64,000 bases of DNA from assembly GCA_023213315.1 (NCBI GenBank), contig JAKCPI010027677.1, positions 1 through 64,000 of the forward strand. Direction: 5' to 3'. Made by a program: the position numbers and the translations under genes. The DNA is from Euborellia annulipes (lineage: Eukaryota; Arthropoda; Insecta; Dermaptera; Anisolabididae). The notes below the pieces were generated by a model that was not told the DNA's origin, searched no databases, and saw only the letters and a program-made list of their open reading frames with translations. This document shows, one piece after another, positions 1 to 9,331 of the stretch. Every line of letters begins with the position of its first letter. Positions within the stretch are counted from its first letter, which is position 1.

Positions 1-166
1 CACATTAAGCATTAAAAAATGTATTATTTCTTACTTTTTTGTTTTTTCTTTTCTCCATTGTAATTTAGATTGACAAAAATTTTGCGCCTGATCTATTCTG
101 ATTGAGATAACTTGAGAAATTAATTAAATAGAGTTGTAAAATATGATTAATAATTTTAATGATAAT
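1..166. other. AT-rich sequence, nothing recognised
   Basis: No reading frame, RNA gene or repeat could be recognised. The last bases (from 158) form the left copy of the target-site duplication of the adjoining SINE. Confidence 0.6.
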
Positions 167-427
167 TTTTTTTTTTTTTAACACACACTTTTTTCTCATT
201 CACTCTCACATTCCACCATTCACACAGTCTTTTCGGCAACTTAGGCCATTTAAGACTTTTACGATAACCGTTGTATTGAATATATATCTATTTGGGGTCC
301 AGGCATCCTTATTTAAGCCATCTGGTATCCAAATGGCTTAAATAAAATCATCGGACTGCCTGGGGTCCGAACCCGCGACGTTTGGTATACGAGGTTAGCA
401 CGCTAACCCCTACACAAGCCCGAGGGC
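167..427 (-). mobile_element. SINE-A copy 1 (tRNA-derived SINE)
   Basis: Full-length SINE-A on the minus strand. The tRNA-type head is at the right (B-box-like GGTTCGGACCCC in complement near 366-377), the poly(A) tail is the T run at the left. It is bounded by a direct repeat beginning AATGATAAT at about 158 and 428, a target-site duplication of about 14 bp. The body carries the family's internal hairpin (TTTAAGCCAT..ATGGCTTAAA). Confidence 0.88.
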
Positions 428-1350
428 AATGATAATTTTTTTAAATAATGAACGATAAAGGAGCTAACTTCATGATAATTTAAAAAAAAAAAAAAAATCA
501 GAATAATTTTTTTATAAATATACGAGAACCATCATTATGGTAGTTTTTAATTATAGACCATATTTTGTATTAATTGGGATAAATGACTTTTCTGATTCCT
601 TTTCTTTTACCTTGCTCTTTATTAACCTAAAAAAGAGGATCGGAATGCGCAAAAATCTCTAAAAATAACGACAATTTTAGAGAAATATGAAGATGAATTT
701 AACCTTTAAAAGGTGTTTTAACTTTTTCGAATTTTTTTCTTGATCTATTGTATTTATCAGCTAAATAAACAGTAATTGAGCTATTTTGGTTGTGATTTCT
801 TGAATATTAAATAAAATATAGTAGAAAAATACTTAAAAATGTTTGTTTTTTTAATCTAAAACAGAACCGACCTTAATTAACCGAAGGGCTCAAGTCGAGC
901 CGCTCTCGGACAAGGGATCCCTGCAAGGTCTTGAAAATATTCTTGACGAGTGGCGGATCATAAGCAAGGCGCGTGTCTAAGGGCCCCGTCGAATACGGGG
1001 TGCCCCAAAATTGATTATTGTTATATAATTACTGATCGTGATATAAAAGTTCATTTCATTTTTATAAAAAACTTTATCAATTGACTTATGAAAAGAGCAT
1101 CGGCCCTCCAAAGAATTTGAAAACTTCCGATAAAGGTTGAGCTTCGCCCCCTCAGCCCTCAAAGGCTAGTTACGCTGTTTATATACAGCCCGGTAATTAA
1201 AGAGATAAACCCCAAAATTAGTACCACTCTACTAATATTTATTTTACTTTTTGAAATTTGTAATTTTTTATCATTATGATGAAAAGCATTATTTTATTCC
1301 TATATGTTTTTCCATCAAAAACCCTCACACATTCATTAAAGTTATATATT
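428..1350. other. AT-rich spacer with a GC-richer patch at 870-1190
   Basis: No convincing gene. Within 870-1190 base composition is more balanced and there are short G/C-rich motifs, but no long open frame and no inverted termini. It may be an old transposon fragment; I cannot assign it. Confidence 0.4.
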
Positions 1351-1480
1351 TTATTTTCTCTTAACTATATATGTTAATATATAGAGAGAAAGTATTGGAT
1401 TCAAGTAAAAAATTCGATGTCGAGATTTTAATGGATATACACTTTTTAAGGTCCCCTGTATCTGTGTGTGTGTCTGTGTC
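1351..1480 (+). mobile_element. HP repeat, 5' end fragment
   Basis: Starts with the family's terminal AT-rich hairpin (CTCTTAACTATATATG to ATATATAGAGAGAAAGTA), followed by the conserved body start AAAATTCGATGTCGAGATTT and a GT-rich tract. The rest is absent: the copy is cut by a G/C-rich block at 1480. Confidence 0.75.
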
Positions 1481-1530
1481 AAGGGCGGATACAAGGGGGG
1501 TGATTACCCCCCCTCCCCCCGAGATTTGAA
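1480..1530. repeat. G-run/C-run mini-element fragment
   Basis: GGGCGGATACAAGGGGGG followed by a C-rich strand and GAGATTTGAAAA. The same pairing of a 'ggggcggatnca' end with G and C runs recurs at 17035-17150, 47757-48060 and 49845-49990, suggesting remnants of one class of inverted-repeat element. Confidence 0.4.
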
Positions 1531-1746
1531 AAATTTGATTAATCAAAACAACTTTGTATCTCTAACTTGGCGCTCTGTATATATGACTGATAAGCTTTGC
1601 ATTGTATTGTATTTTTTGTACAAACAATTAATGTATAATAATACAGACTGTATGACAACTCCACTATTGACTCAATGCTTTGCTATTTGAGTTCATACTA
1701 TCAACTATTGGACTGAGGATGGTTTTATCTCATTAAAACCGAAACT
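1531..1746. other. AT-rich spacer
   Basis: No gene or repeat recognised; ends in the 12-bp left duplication (AAAACCGAAACT, 1735-1746) of the following SINE. Confidence 0.4.
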
Positions 1747-2010
1747 GCCCAAGGGGCTTGGAGTAGTTGGTAGCGTGCCTACCTTCTATACCGAACGTCT
1801 CGGGTTCGGACCCCAGGCAGTCCGATAATTTTATTTAAGGCATTTGGATACCAAATGACTTAAATAAAAATGCCTGGACCCCACAATTGATATATTAAAC
1901 ATACTGATTATCGTAAAAAGTCTTAAATGGCCTCAGTTGCCGAAAAGACTGTGTGAATGTGAGTGTGAATGAGAAAAAAGTGTGAATGTTTAAAAAAAAA
2001 AAAAAAAAAA
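1747..2010 (+). mobile_element. SINE-A copy 2
   Basis: Full-length plus-strand copy. The tRNA-like head has an A-box-like GGAGTAGTTGGTAGCGTGCC and B-box-like GGGTTCGGACCCC; then the central hairpin, the GTTGCCGAAAAGACTGTGTG module and an A19 tail. The 12-bp duplication AAAACCGAAACT flanks it (1735-1746 and about 2007-2018), which fixes both ends. Confidence 0.92.
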
Positions 2011-2156
2011 CCGAAACTATTTCCTTAACAGAGAGTTTAATTTCGTGGAGACTTATTACCTGGCTGCATTCTCCTATCTTCCTATCTACTACTACTACTG
2101 TTTAACAACAGCCACTTTAAATCTTTAAATCACTTATTTTTTATATGTTCGTTAAA

Positions 2157-2273
2157 ATGTATATTCTCATTTTGCCCTTGAAATCTTCTGAACCACACTT
2201 TACTCTTATACTTCATAAGAAAGATAGGTGAAATGGTTGTTATGGTAACAAAATATATAGATTATATTTGAAT
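2157..2273 (+). mobile_element. HP repeat, internal fragment
   Basis: Matches the segment of the HP body seen in other copies: AATGTATATTCTCATTTTG, the CTTCTGAA..CCACTTTACTCTT stretch and GGTTGTTATGGTAACAAAAT. It is interrupted on its right by SINE-A copy 3. Confidence 0.7.
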
Positions 2274-2283
2274 TAAAATTATT

Positions 2284-2559
2284 ATTATTATTTTTTTTTT
2301 TTTAAACATTCACACTTTTTTCTCATTCACACTCACACTCACACACACATTCACACTGTCTTTTCGGCAACTCAGGCCATATAAGACTTTATACGATATC
2401 CGTTATTGATTATTATATATATTGGGGTCCAGGCATTCTTATTTAAGCCATTTGGTATCCAATGGGCTTAAATAAAATCGTCGGACTGCCTGGGGTCCGA
2501 ACCCGCGACGTTTGGTATATGAGGTTAGCACGCTAACCTCTACGACATGCCCCGAGGGC
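2284..2559 (-). mobile_element. SINE-A copy 3
   Basis: Minus-strand full-length copy; T run at left, tRNA-like head at right. TAAAATTATT at 2274-2283 and 2560-2569 is the target-site duplication. It lies next to an HP fragment, so it is younger than that HP copy. Confidence 0.88.
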
Positions 2560-2977
2560 TAAAATTATTTTTTTTGAAGGGTGGAAGGGAGCAGGCGCCC
2601 GGTCGCCTGACAAAGCTCTCTGCGGCTCTGAAACTAACCTACAAATATAAAATTAAGTAGTAATAGTATGTTTCAACCTCCCTTCTTCACTAAAAAATAT
2701 AGCATACCCAATTTGAACCTGTCAATTTGGTCTTTTTATATAATTATTAATTTTCATAAAATTATTTTAGATTACTAAATATACAAATTTAAAGAGGATA
2801 ATCCTATAAATCTAAATGAAAATAGCATATTTTATTTTTAATTAGTTTTAATTTTTTTATCAAATAAAGAGTATAAATCTAGAATTACTATATTATTTGA
2901 AGAAAAAAAAAATAAGATTAGAATTAATTGAATTTGGGAAGTCATTCGAATTGGATCGTTTTATTAGTATTTTTATA
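2560..2977. other. AT-rich upstream region of the two-exon gene
   Basis: No repeat recognised. Should contain the promoter of the gene at 2978-3511, but I see no definite TATA box or initiator that I would single out in such AT-rich DNA. Confidence 0.4.
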
Positions 2978-3511
2978 ATGTCTTGTCAGCCAAAAAAGAA
3001 AACAAATTCTTCTAAAAAGCCTGCTAAAAAGATGTATAATTATAAAAAATATGATTGCCGTTATCGTTGTCCGTCTTCGTGTTCATCGAGTGCATGTTCT
3101 TGCACCGATTGTTCGGATTCTTATGACGACTCATACGACTCTTATGATTCCGATTGTTCGTCTGACTGTACGTGTAGAAATTTATTGAAAAAACCGAAGA
3201 CTCCGGCTAAGAAAAAAGTATTGAAGAAAAAACCAACTGATAAGAGAAAAAACACGAACACGAAATCAAGCAATAATAAAACAAAACAAGGTAAAAAAAA
3301 AATTTTTTATCAAAAATAAATTAAATTTTTTTTTTTTTTATTAATTTTATTTTCATTTCCAGTTCCAAAAGCATCACAAGTAAAACCAAAAAAGACGGCT
3401 GCAACAAAAAAGGAAGAAAAGAAAATAAAATCGAAAACAGAAAAAAAATGTAATGATGCTACAAGGTGTTGCTCAAATATTACGCCACTCGCCAATAAAT
3501 CATTTCCTTAA
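2978..3511 (+). CDS. Two-exon gene, Lys/Ser/Cys-rich 153-residue protein of unknown function
   Basis: Exons 2978-3290 and 3363-3511; the 72-bp intron 3291-3362 has AAG|GTAAAA and a T-rich stretch ending TTTCCAG. Exon 1 ends in phase 1 and exon 2 opens in the matching phase, giving 153 residues and a TAA stop; unspliced, the frame ends at 3319. The start is the first in-frame ATG. Seen in the protein: a basic N-terminus (about 4-25), a Cys/Ser/Asp/Tyr segment (27-66) with ten Cys up to residue 66 and SYDDSYDSYDSD, then a Lys-rich, Pro/Thr-spotted half (71-133) and a short tail with C134, C140 and C141. No signal peptide or membrane segment. Ser and Cys use mixed codons, which argues for protein-level constraint rather than a simple repeat. 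A highly basic, Cys-containing protein could bind DNA (sperm chromatin proteins are one possibility), but this is inference. AATAAA at 3494-3499 might serve polyadenylation. Confidence 0.68.
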
Positions 3512-3715
3512 AACAATAATTTTTTGTAAGTTAATAGATATATATCTTGAATCAAATTTTAACGGTTCTTTATTTCAAATTCTGTATAGGTTTAATTTTT
3601 TTTTTTTTCATTCGGTATTAACGATAAATTCAGAGAAAATTTTTTAAAAATAGTTTGGTAATCAAATTCTTGGATCATTAAAAGAGAGTTTTGTCTTAAC
3701 TCCGGGGAACAGGGC
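3512..3715. other. Downstream region of the two-exon gene
   Basis: Probable 3' untranslated and flanking DNA. A donor-like TTGTAAGTTAAT lies just after the stop, so a further non-coding exon is possible. The 13-bp TAAATTAGAGAAC at 3716-3728 is the duplication flanking the next element. Confidence 0.35.
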
Positions 3716-3728
3716 TAAATTAGAGAAC

Positions 3729-3929
3729 AATTGATGAAGAATCGACGAGAAGTGACGTGGAGGAAAGCAGTTTCTATTGATTAATCAGACTCCTTTAAAC
3801 AAACGTTTCGGCTCAATCAATTTACTAATCCGAAACGTTTAAACAAAAACGATTCGGCTTGATCGAAACGTTTTGTTTAAAAGAGTCTCTTTAATTAATA
3901 GATTCTTTCCTTCACATCACACTTCTCGT
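3729..3929. mobile_element. Hairpin element with 13-bp target-site duplication (H1)
   Basis: An imperfect inverted repeat: the left arm (CGAGAAGTGACGTGGAGGAAAG and on) pairs with the right arm ending CACTTCTCGT. The centre has three GAAACGTTT-type motifs. It is flanked by a perfect 13-bp direct repeat, TAAATTAGAGAAC (3716-3728 and 3930-3942). Same architecture as the elements at 4375, 22904 and 59391. No coding capacity. Confidence 0.75.
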
Positions 3930-3942
3930 TAAATTAGAGAAC

Positions 3943-4361
3943 TGTTTCTATTTGATTCGCACATTTAATTTAATTTAATTTTATTGCCTGATTGTAATTT
4001 ATCATAAATATTTTTCAGAAACAATTTACTGGTATTCAAACATTTTTTATATTTTATTAACAAATAAATCAAAAATTTTTATATAATGAATTAAAAAAAA
4101 GAATTTTACATAGAAAGTTAATTTAAAAAAAAATGTCATTTTATATATTAATAATTTAAAATTAAAAAATTTATATATTTTCGTTATATTTTAATATTAA
4201 AAATCTTTTTTTATTCATATTTGACTTCTAAATCTTCCATGTTCCTTATTTTCCTTTTTTGATTAAAGATTGTAAATTTTTTTTATTATGCCTCAGCGTA
4301 TCTTCCCTTAGAACATTTTTGTCTGCAATCCTCTTAATACACTTCTGGTCGTTCGCCTTAC
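3943..4361. other. AT-rich spacer
   Basis: Very AT-rich, no gene or repeat recognised. Confidence 0.5.
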
Positions 4362-4374
4362 TCTTAAATAATGA

Positions 4375-4546
4375 ATTTTCACACAGCCAGGCCTGTAGAT
4401 TTAACAATATGCAGCAAAGGGAAACCTTATACAGCCCGTTTAAAAAAATAAAATATATTTAAAAATATATCTTATTTATATACTAGTATTTTTAATATAT
4501 ATATATTTTTTTAAACGGACTTCATAAGGCTATCTTTCCAACATAT
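4375..4546. mobile_element. Hairpin element with 13-bp target-site duplication (H2)
   Basis: Imperfect inverted repeat, left arm including CCTTAT..CCCGTTTAAAAA, right arm TTTTTAAACGG..ATAAGG. Flanked by the perfect 13-bp direct repeat TCTTAAATAATGA at 4362-4374 and 4547-4559. No reading frame of interest. Confidence 0.65.
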
Positions 4547-4559
4547 TCTTAAATAATGA

Positions 4560-5020
4560 TTTTTTAAGCTTTTAGGCATCCCTTATAGACCTTTAAGCGA
4601 TTGAATTGTTTATAAACTAATTATCCAAGCAAATTTATTTATCTTTTAATAATTAAAGAAGTCATATTCTAACATCTCCAATCTATAGGCAAACAAATAC
4701 ACTGTTTTGGAATGAATTTGCCTAGCTAATAAGGGGATCTTGATTAGTAGCGCCGCGCATGGCGATTTAACGAACTTAGCTTCAAATACTGTAAATGTAT
4801 ATTTATGATATTTGAAATTTCTATATTTCTGCCGTTGTATATCTCTTACAATCTGTAACACACATTAGCTATTAAATATACAATTCCTTTTTCATTTGAG
4901 CTTAAAAGATTTAGGCCTACTAACCAGGTAGAGCTTTTTTTTTTGAAAATGATGGAATTTATTCAAACAAAGCTCAATAGACTGTGAACTAGCCAGTGAA
5001 TATATCGTTTAAGATAAAGG
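4560..5020. other. AT-rich spacer
   Basis: A 71-codon minus-strand frame lies here (4646-4861) but has no recognisable motif or splice signal and is about what chance gives in such DNA. Nothing else seen. Confidence 0.4.
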
Positions 5021-5115
5021 GCCGGTGGCCTAGGATAGTCCGTCCGGCGCGTAAGCGTGTAGATCCTGGTTGGAGTCCAAGAGGAGCATTTTGCCAAATC
5101 AAAACATAATCTCGC
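5020..5115 (+). mobile_element. tRNA-like fragment, probably an old SINE head
   Basis: GGCCGGTGGCCTAGGATAGT resembles an A box and CTGGTTGGAGTCC a degenerate B box at tRNA-like spacing. The acceptor stem does not close, so this is not a tRNA gene. Confidence 0.4.
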
Positions 5116-5700
5116 AAATGATCTTTCTCTTAAAGATTTGCTATTGACATTCCATATCATCATACTTTTACTTACATTGAAATATCCAAAAATGAGATGT
5201 TAAAAAATATTTTTTTTTTTACTTTAAAACACATTTAATTATTAATTGATATTTTTTTCAATTTGCTGATTACCAGCTGTACTCTTTATAACTATTATTG
5301 ATTAATAAATAGAACATAATCAACTACCCCCCACGTGGCCGAAAGGCAAAAGATGTATATAAATAAATATGCCTGAATCCCCACATATATATGAGTATCA
5401 GAAGGTCTGAGAGCCGGAAAGACTAAATTAATAAAAACTATTTTTTTCTTTATTTTATTGTTGCTTATTGATTATTTAAGAGACCCAAAAAAATGTATGA
5501 TTCCCTGAGTTAGGTCACTGGATAATAATAGAGTTTCTAACTTAAAAAAAAACATTCACTACCCTACTTTAGTAGAGATTTTCAAACTCATTTTAAATTG
5601 ATTTGAAAAGAATAGGAAAATAAAAACATTTCGAATGCTTGTTTCACTTCTTCAAGTTGTCTAGAAACCCCTGAAACAAATGCATGTCAAATATAAATAG
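5116..5700. other. AT-rich spacer with a decayed SINE-A piece near 5377-5430
   Basis: ATGCCTGAATCCCCACATAT and GCCGGAAAGACT are recognisable SINE-A body words in plus orientation; the rest is unassigned. Confidence 0.4.
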
Positions 5701-5832
5701 CCCCCGAGTTTGGCGTAGTAGGTAGCGTGCCTACCTCCTATACCAAACGTCGCGGATCCGGACCCAGGCAGTCCGATGATTTTATTTAAGCAATTTGGAT
5801 GCCAGATGGCTTAAATAGAAATGCCTGAACCC

Positions 5833-5871
<39 letters not shown>

Positions 5872-6053
5872 ATATTAATATATTAATATATAATATTAAT
5901 ATATATATATTAATATATATATATATAATATATATATATATATTAATTACAATGGTTATCGTCTAAAGTCTTAAATGACCTAAGTTGCCGAAAAGACTGA
6001 GTGAATGTGTGTGTGAGTGTGAGTGTGAATGAGAAAAAAGTGTGAATTTTTTC

Positions 6054-6077
<24 letters not shown>
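5701..6077 (+). mobile_element. SINE-A copy 4, expanded by an AT microsatellite
   Basis: Full-length plus-strand copy with the head TTGGCGTAGTAGGTAGCGTG and a decayed B box. Where other copies have a short TATATATT, this one has about 110 bp of (AT)n and TATTAATA (5837-5948). It ends with a long A run. A short ATAAATA direct repeat may be the target-site duplication. Confidence 0.88.
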
Positions 6078-6084
<7 letters not shown>

Positions 6085-6247
6085 AAAAATTTGGTTAATA
6101 TTTTTGACATATTCTTTGATTAGTAAATATTCTGGTAGTAGTCAGTTGTATTTCTCTCTCATTTTTATAAAAAAATGTATTCCTCAATTGACTGAGATAA
6201 TAAAAATTCGCTTAGAAGAACAGGAATTCATCCTGTCGTCCAGAAAG

Positions 6248-6603
6248 ATGTCTTCTCTTATCTGGACCATCAGTGGAGAAAGTAAATTCTCCAACGAAAA
6301 TAAATTTTTTCCTTCATCTTTGTCTGTTTTTTTCTAGAAAGTGTTTCAGTGAAAGATGATTTATCAGAAATAGGAAAAAAAATAGTGAATCGTCTTCTAA
6401 AAGCGAGTGAAGAGAACCAAAATCCGATGCGGTGTTTTTTTTTTTTTTTCATTTTCTCTCTTCTCTATCTTGAATTGAAAACAAACAGCAGTCGACCTTG
6501 TCTGGGACTTTTACTTAACTCCCGGTATGCAGTCTTTCCTATACATATATTCGTGGGTTGGGACTACAACTCGTGTCTCAGACTCAGGTCTCGATCTGAT
6601 TAA
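6248..6603 (+). CDS. Candidate spliced frame, unknown product
   Basis: Weak candidate. Exon A (ATG at 6248, ending 6281 at GAAA|GTAAAT) and exon B (from 6338, after the very T-rich TTTTTTTCTAG) are in compatible phase across a 56-bp intron. The junction reads SGEKSVSVKDDLSEIG and continues KKIVNRLLKASEENQNPMR, a mixed-charge, amphipathic-looking stretch that is unusual for chance AT-rich sequence. After that the frame enters a poly-T run (Phe run) and runs to a stop at 6601-6603, so the true exon may end near 6430 (GCG|GTGTTT, poor donor). Exon A could also start earlier, since the frame is open upstream. No homology recognised. Confidence 0.28.
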
Positions 6604-7029
6604 ATGCTACAAATAAAAAAACAAAAAAAAAAGAGCAAGGAAACATAAATTTTTTATTTTTTTTAAATTTGAATAAAGATATAATTTTATAAAAGAGAGT
6701 TCACATCTGAATGATCCCATTATTTTTTTCTTAATATTTATTTGTTTATTCCTTTTATGTCATACCGGGGGTGGGGGGGGGGTTTTGAAATTATGAGGAC
6801 AGTCCGAAAATATGAAAAACACCAATAAGGATGTTTTTTTTTTTATTGTTTAGAGCGTCAACAGAATAAGGATGGTTTAATTTCCTCTATATTTTTTAAT
6901 CTAACCTTTAAATAAACAATAACAATGTAAGCTATTACACAAACAGATTCATTACATCTCGTAAACCATATGGTCTAACAATAAAATAATAAAATAAATG
7001 AATGTAATTTGAGATTTTTTATTTTCGCA
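6604..7029. other. AT-rich spacer with a G run at 6767
   Basis: No gene or repeat recognised. Confidence 0.45.
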
Positions 7030-7031
7030 CA

Positions 7032-7145
7032 GTGGCCCACATCTTGTGGGTACGTGGATGGCCACGAGCTGCCCGAGCTGGGGCAGACTGTCTTTCTGTT
7101 CCTTGTATGTCTGTTTCTTCCCCTCTTTCAACAGACGTCAGGCCG
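7032..7145 (+). repeat. Repeat C (copy 1)
   Basis: Shares TCTTGTGGGTACGTGGATGG, CACGAGCTGCCCGAGCTGG and a following CTGTCTTTCTGTTCCTT with 19836-19935, where the sequence is slightly longer. GC-richer than its surroundings. Abuts an HP fragment directly. Confidence 0.65.
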
Positions 7146-7510
7146 TGCGACGTTTTGAGGTCTCCTGAATCCAAAAAAAGTGGTTTTTGCAACATGGTCA
7201 GTCTGTCTTGTGTGTGTGTGTGTGTGTGTGTTCAATTTTAACCATGAAGGAATTGAGCTAGGAGGTTGAAATTTTTATTTAAGTTATGCACCCCCCCCTC
7301 TGAGGCGGAAAAATAAGCTTTTAATCAAAATTGGCCAAAAAGTACAAGTATAGGTAGTTTACTGATGTAGTTTTTCAGTTTTTTCGATTTTCTCAAAATT
7401 TGCTCTAACGATTTTGTTTAAAATTCAAAAATCAATTATTTTTTAGATGCTCTTTAAAATGTATAATATATTCTTATTTTTCCATTGAAATCTTCTGAGG
7501 ACCACTAATT
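7146..7510 (+). mobile_element. HP repeat, 5'-truncated
   Basis: Begins inside the conserved ACGTTTTGAGGTCTCCTGAA, has the GT tract, the GGAATTGAGCTAGGAGGTTG stretch, CAGTTTTTTCGATTTTCTCA, and ends in TTGAAATCTTCTGAGGACCA. Confidence 0.75.
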
Positions 7511-7556
7511 AGAACTTGTGATTAAATACGCTAGTGCACATATACTCAAAGACAAT

Positions 7557-7587
7557 GGGGCCGGACAAAGAGGGTTTGTCCGGCCCC
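7557..7587. repeat. Short GC-rich perfect hairpin
   Basis: GGGGCCGGACAAA, a 5-base loop GAGGG, then TTTGTCCGGCCCC: a perfect 13-bp stem. It stands out in AT-rich DNA. Could be an end of an unrecognised element or an RNA hairpin; function unknown. Confidence 0.7.
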
Positions 7588-7955
7588 GGATAAATTGGCC
7601 TTAATATCATCTCCAGATTTTTATTTATCTACATTCATTTCAAATTTATCCATCAGTCTGTCCCTATCTGCATCAACTAAAAACTAAACTACGGGAAAAC
7701 GTTGGTTCGATTCCGCCTTTTACTAGTTTAAGGTATCTAACATAATCTCTATATGGACAAATTAAAAAATTTTAATATCGCAAAATTGTTAGGAAAAAGT
7801 ATTTCCATTTTAATTAAATTTTATATTTTTATATTTTACATTTTATTAAAAATACCTAATACTTTTGCCCGAATTCGGGTTTTAAAATTTTAACTCGTTT
7901 TTGCAAGCTCTAATAGGAACTATAGCGTAAAATTAATTATTATATACAGGGTCTC
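7588..7955. other. AT-rich spacer
   Basis: No gene or repeat recognised. Confidence 0.4.
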
Positions 7956-7959
7956 CATA

Positions 7960-8158
7960 ATTAAACTTGAAATTCGCTCAATGACAAAACATTTTGCTCA
8001 ATGATGTCGAATCAAACTCAATTCTTTTTTTTTTTTTGCTTAATCGGTGTGGGTTGATCCATATTAAAAGCATTGAAAAAAAAAAATAGGTTTAAGCACG
8101 ATTCGTCAAAAATGTTTTGTCATTGAGCATTTTTGGTCAATTGGTGTGCGTCCAGCCT
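7960..8158. mobile_element. Inverted-repeat element related to 25012-25161
   Basis: The right end (TTGGTGTGCGTCCAGCC) and the internal CATTGAGCATTTTTGGTCAA and TGTTTTGTCATTGAG match the Harbinger-like element at 25012-25161. The left end is decayed. Confidence 0.55.
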
Positions 8159-8500
8159 AATTAAAAAAAAAAATCACTTAATTATGAATTCTACCCGTAT
8201 ATTTTTTACTTTTTTCCTGGGAAAAAACATCTAATCCAATGCTGTTTATTTATTTTTAAAGTTTTTCACTTTTTTTTTTTTCAAAGGCATGTATCATTCA
8301 AAAAAGAAAGAATAATTGAATTGAACCTAATTAAATAGCTTTGATCATGTTCAATTATCTCTTGAACATGTATTAGAGCCTTATTGAAAGTTCTCTCTGT
8401 CTTTCCGGTTATAATTTCAATTTAATGATCGCGAATTTCCTCTTATTTATGCCACTTTCATGATAGTACTAATCATAAAACCCTCGATCAAAGTGATTTA
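8159..8500. other. AT-rich spacer
   Basis: No gene or repeat recognised. Confidence 0.4.
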
Positions 8501-8509
8501 GATATCGCA

Positions 8510-8585
8510 TTCATGATTTAACCACAGAATGAGTGGCCGAAACGTTGTAATTTTTACAAATAAACCTGAAAATCAAATTATTTTA
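8510..8585 (+). repeat. GCCGAAACGTTG motif of retroelement type
   Basis: GAGTGGCCGAAACGTTGTAA followed by a TTTTTACAAATAAA tail. Ends of this type occur in many invertebrate retroelements, including Penelope-like ones. Only this short remnant is present. Confidence 0.35.
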
Positions 8586-8619
8586 TAAAAGTTAAAAAAA
8601 AAAAAAACTAATAAAAGAA

Positions 8620-8965
8620 ATTTGGTGTGATTACCTCCCTTGATTGAAAGTTGTGTTCTGCGCCTGCCACTCCAGATTATTTATTTATTTTTTGAATTTT
8701 GTTTAAGGCCTTTTTTGGCATCTTGTCTTCCCCTCCCTATTTATTTCAATTGATTGGTATTAAATTCAATTGAAATACATTTTTTTGCCTGGAAAGGGGA
8801 TGTGACCACCAGAAGCTAATGCTCTACCTCTAAGCAATAGGATTAGGGCTACCAGATTATTTAAGTCGACATAAGTATTTAGTTTTCGGCATTAGAAAAT
8901 TTATACATTTTATATTTTGTTATCATGGCAACCACTTCTTTCAAAAGAAAGTGATATCTATAACG
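8620..8965 (-). mobile_element. HP repeat split by a SINE-B insertion
   Basis: Minus-strand HP end: a decayed terminal palindrome (8620-8675) and the continuation GTCGACATAAGTATTTAGTT to ATGGCAACCA (8868-8935) are separated by SINE-B at about 8680-8862. Confidence 0.55.
8680..8862 (-). mobile_element. SINE-B copy 1
   Basis: Second SINE family, minus strand: TTTAAGGCCTTTTTTGGCAT at the 3' end, CAATTGATTGGTATTAAATT in the body, and a GGGGATGTGACCACCAGAAG head region (diverged tRNA type). Same module order at 30010, 35625 and 54930. Confidence 0.65.
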
Positions 8966-9095
8966 TCTTGTGATATCTCTATACATTATTTATAAATTTT
9001 TTTATTCAAAAGATATAATGAATAAATTTTTTAAATTTGATTTCTTAACACCCACCTACTCTATCGTTTCATATAATAAATAATATCGATAAGCT

Positions 9096-9331
9096 TTGAC
9101 AAATGATTGTCTGATGCATTATTTTGTCAGGTCCCAAGAGAAGGCAGGTGTGGGTGGAGAAGAGAGAGGAACCTGCAGGTTCAAGGGCCTGAGATTGAGA
9201 TACCCATCCGCACCTGTACCATACCACCTCTCTTCCCCTTTTCGTTTATTTCGTTTATTATTTTGTTTTATCTCTTTCATCTATCATCTTCAAAGTTGCA
9301 GCTAAAGAAATGGAAAAAAATGGCCATATAA
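9096..9331 (+). other. GC-richer block with overlapping open frames
   Basis: Two overlapping plus-strand frames of about 70 codons are open across 9096-9331, over a purine-rich stretch followed by pyrimidine runs. TTTTGTCAG at 9127 looks like a splice acceptor, but neither frame has a recognisable motif. Possibly an exon, more likely not. Confidence 0.2.

Noticed and set aside
5837..5948. AT-rich tract as a replication origin or promoter
   Set aside because: It is a microsatellite expansion within SINE-A at the spot where other copies have a short TATATATT.
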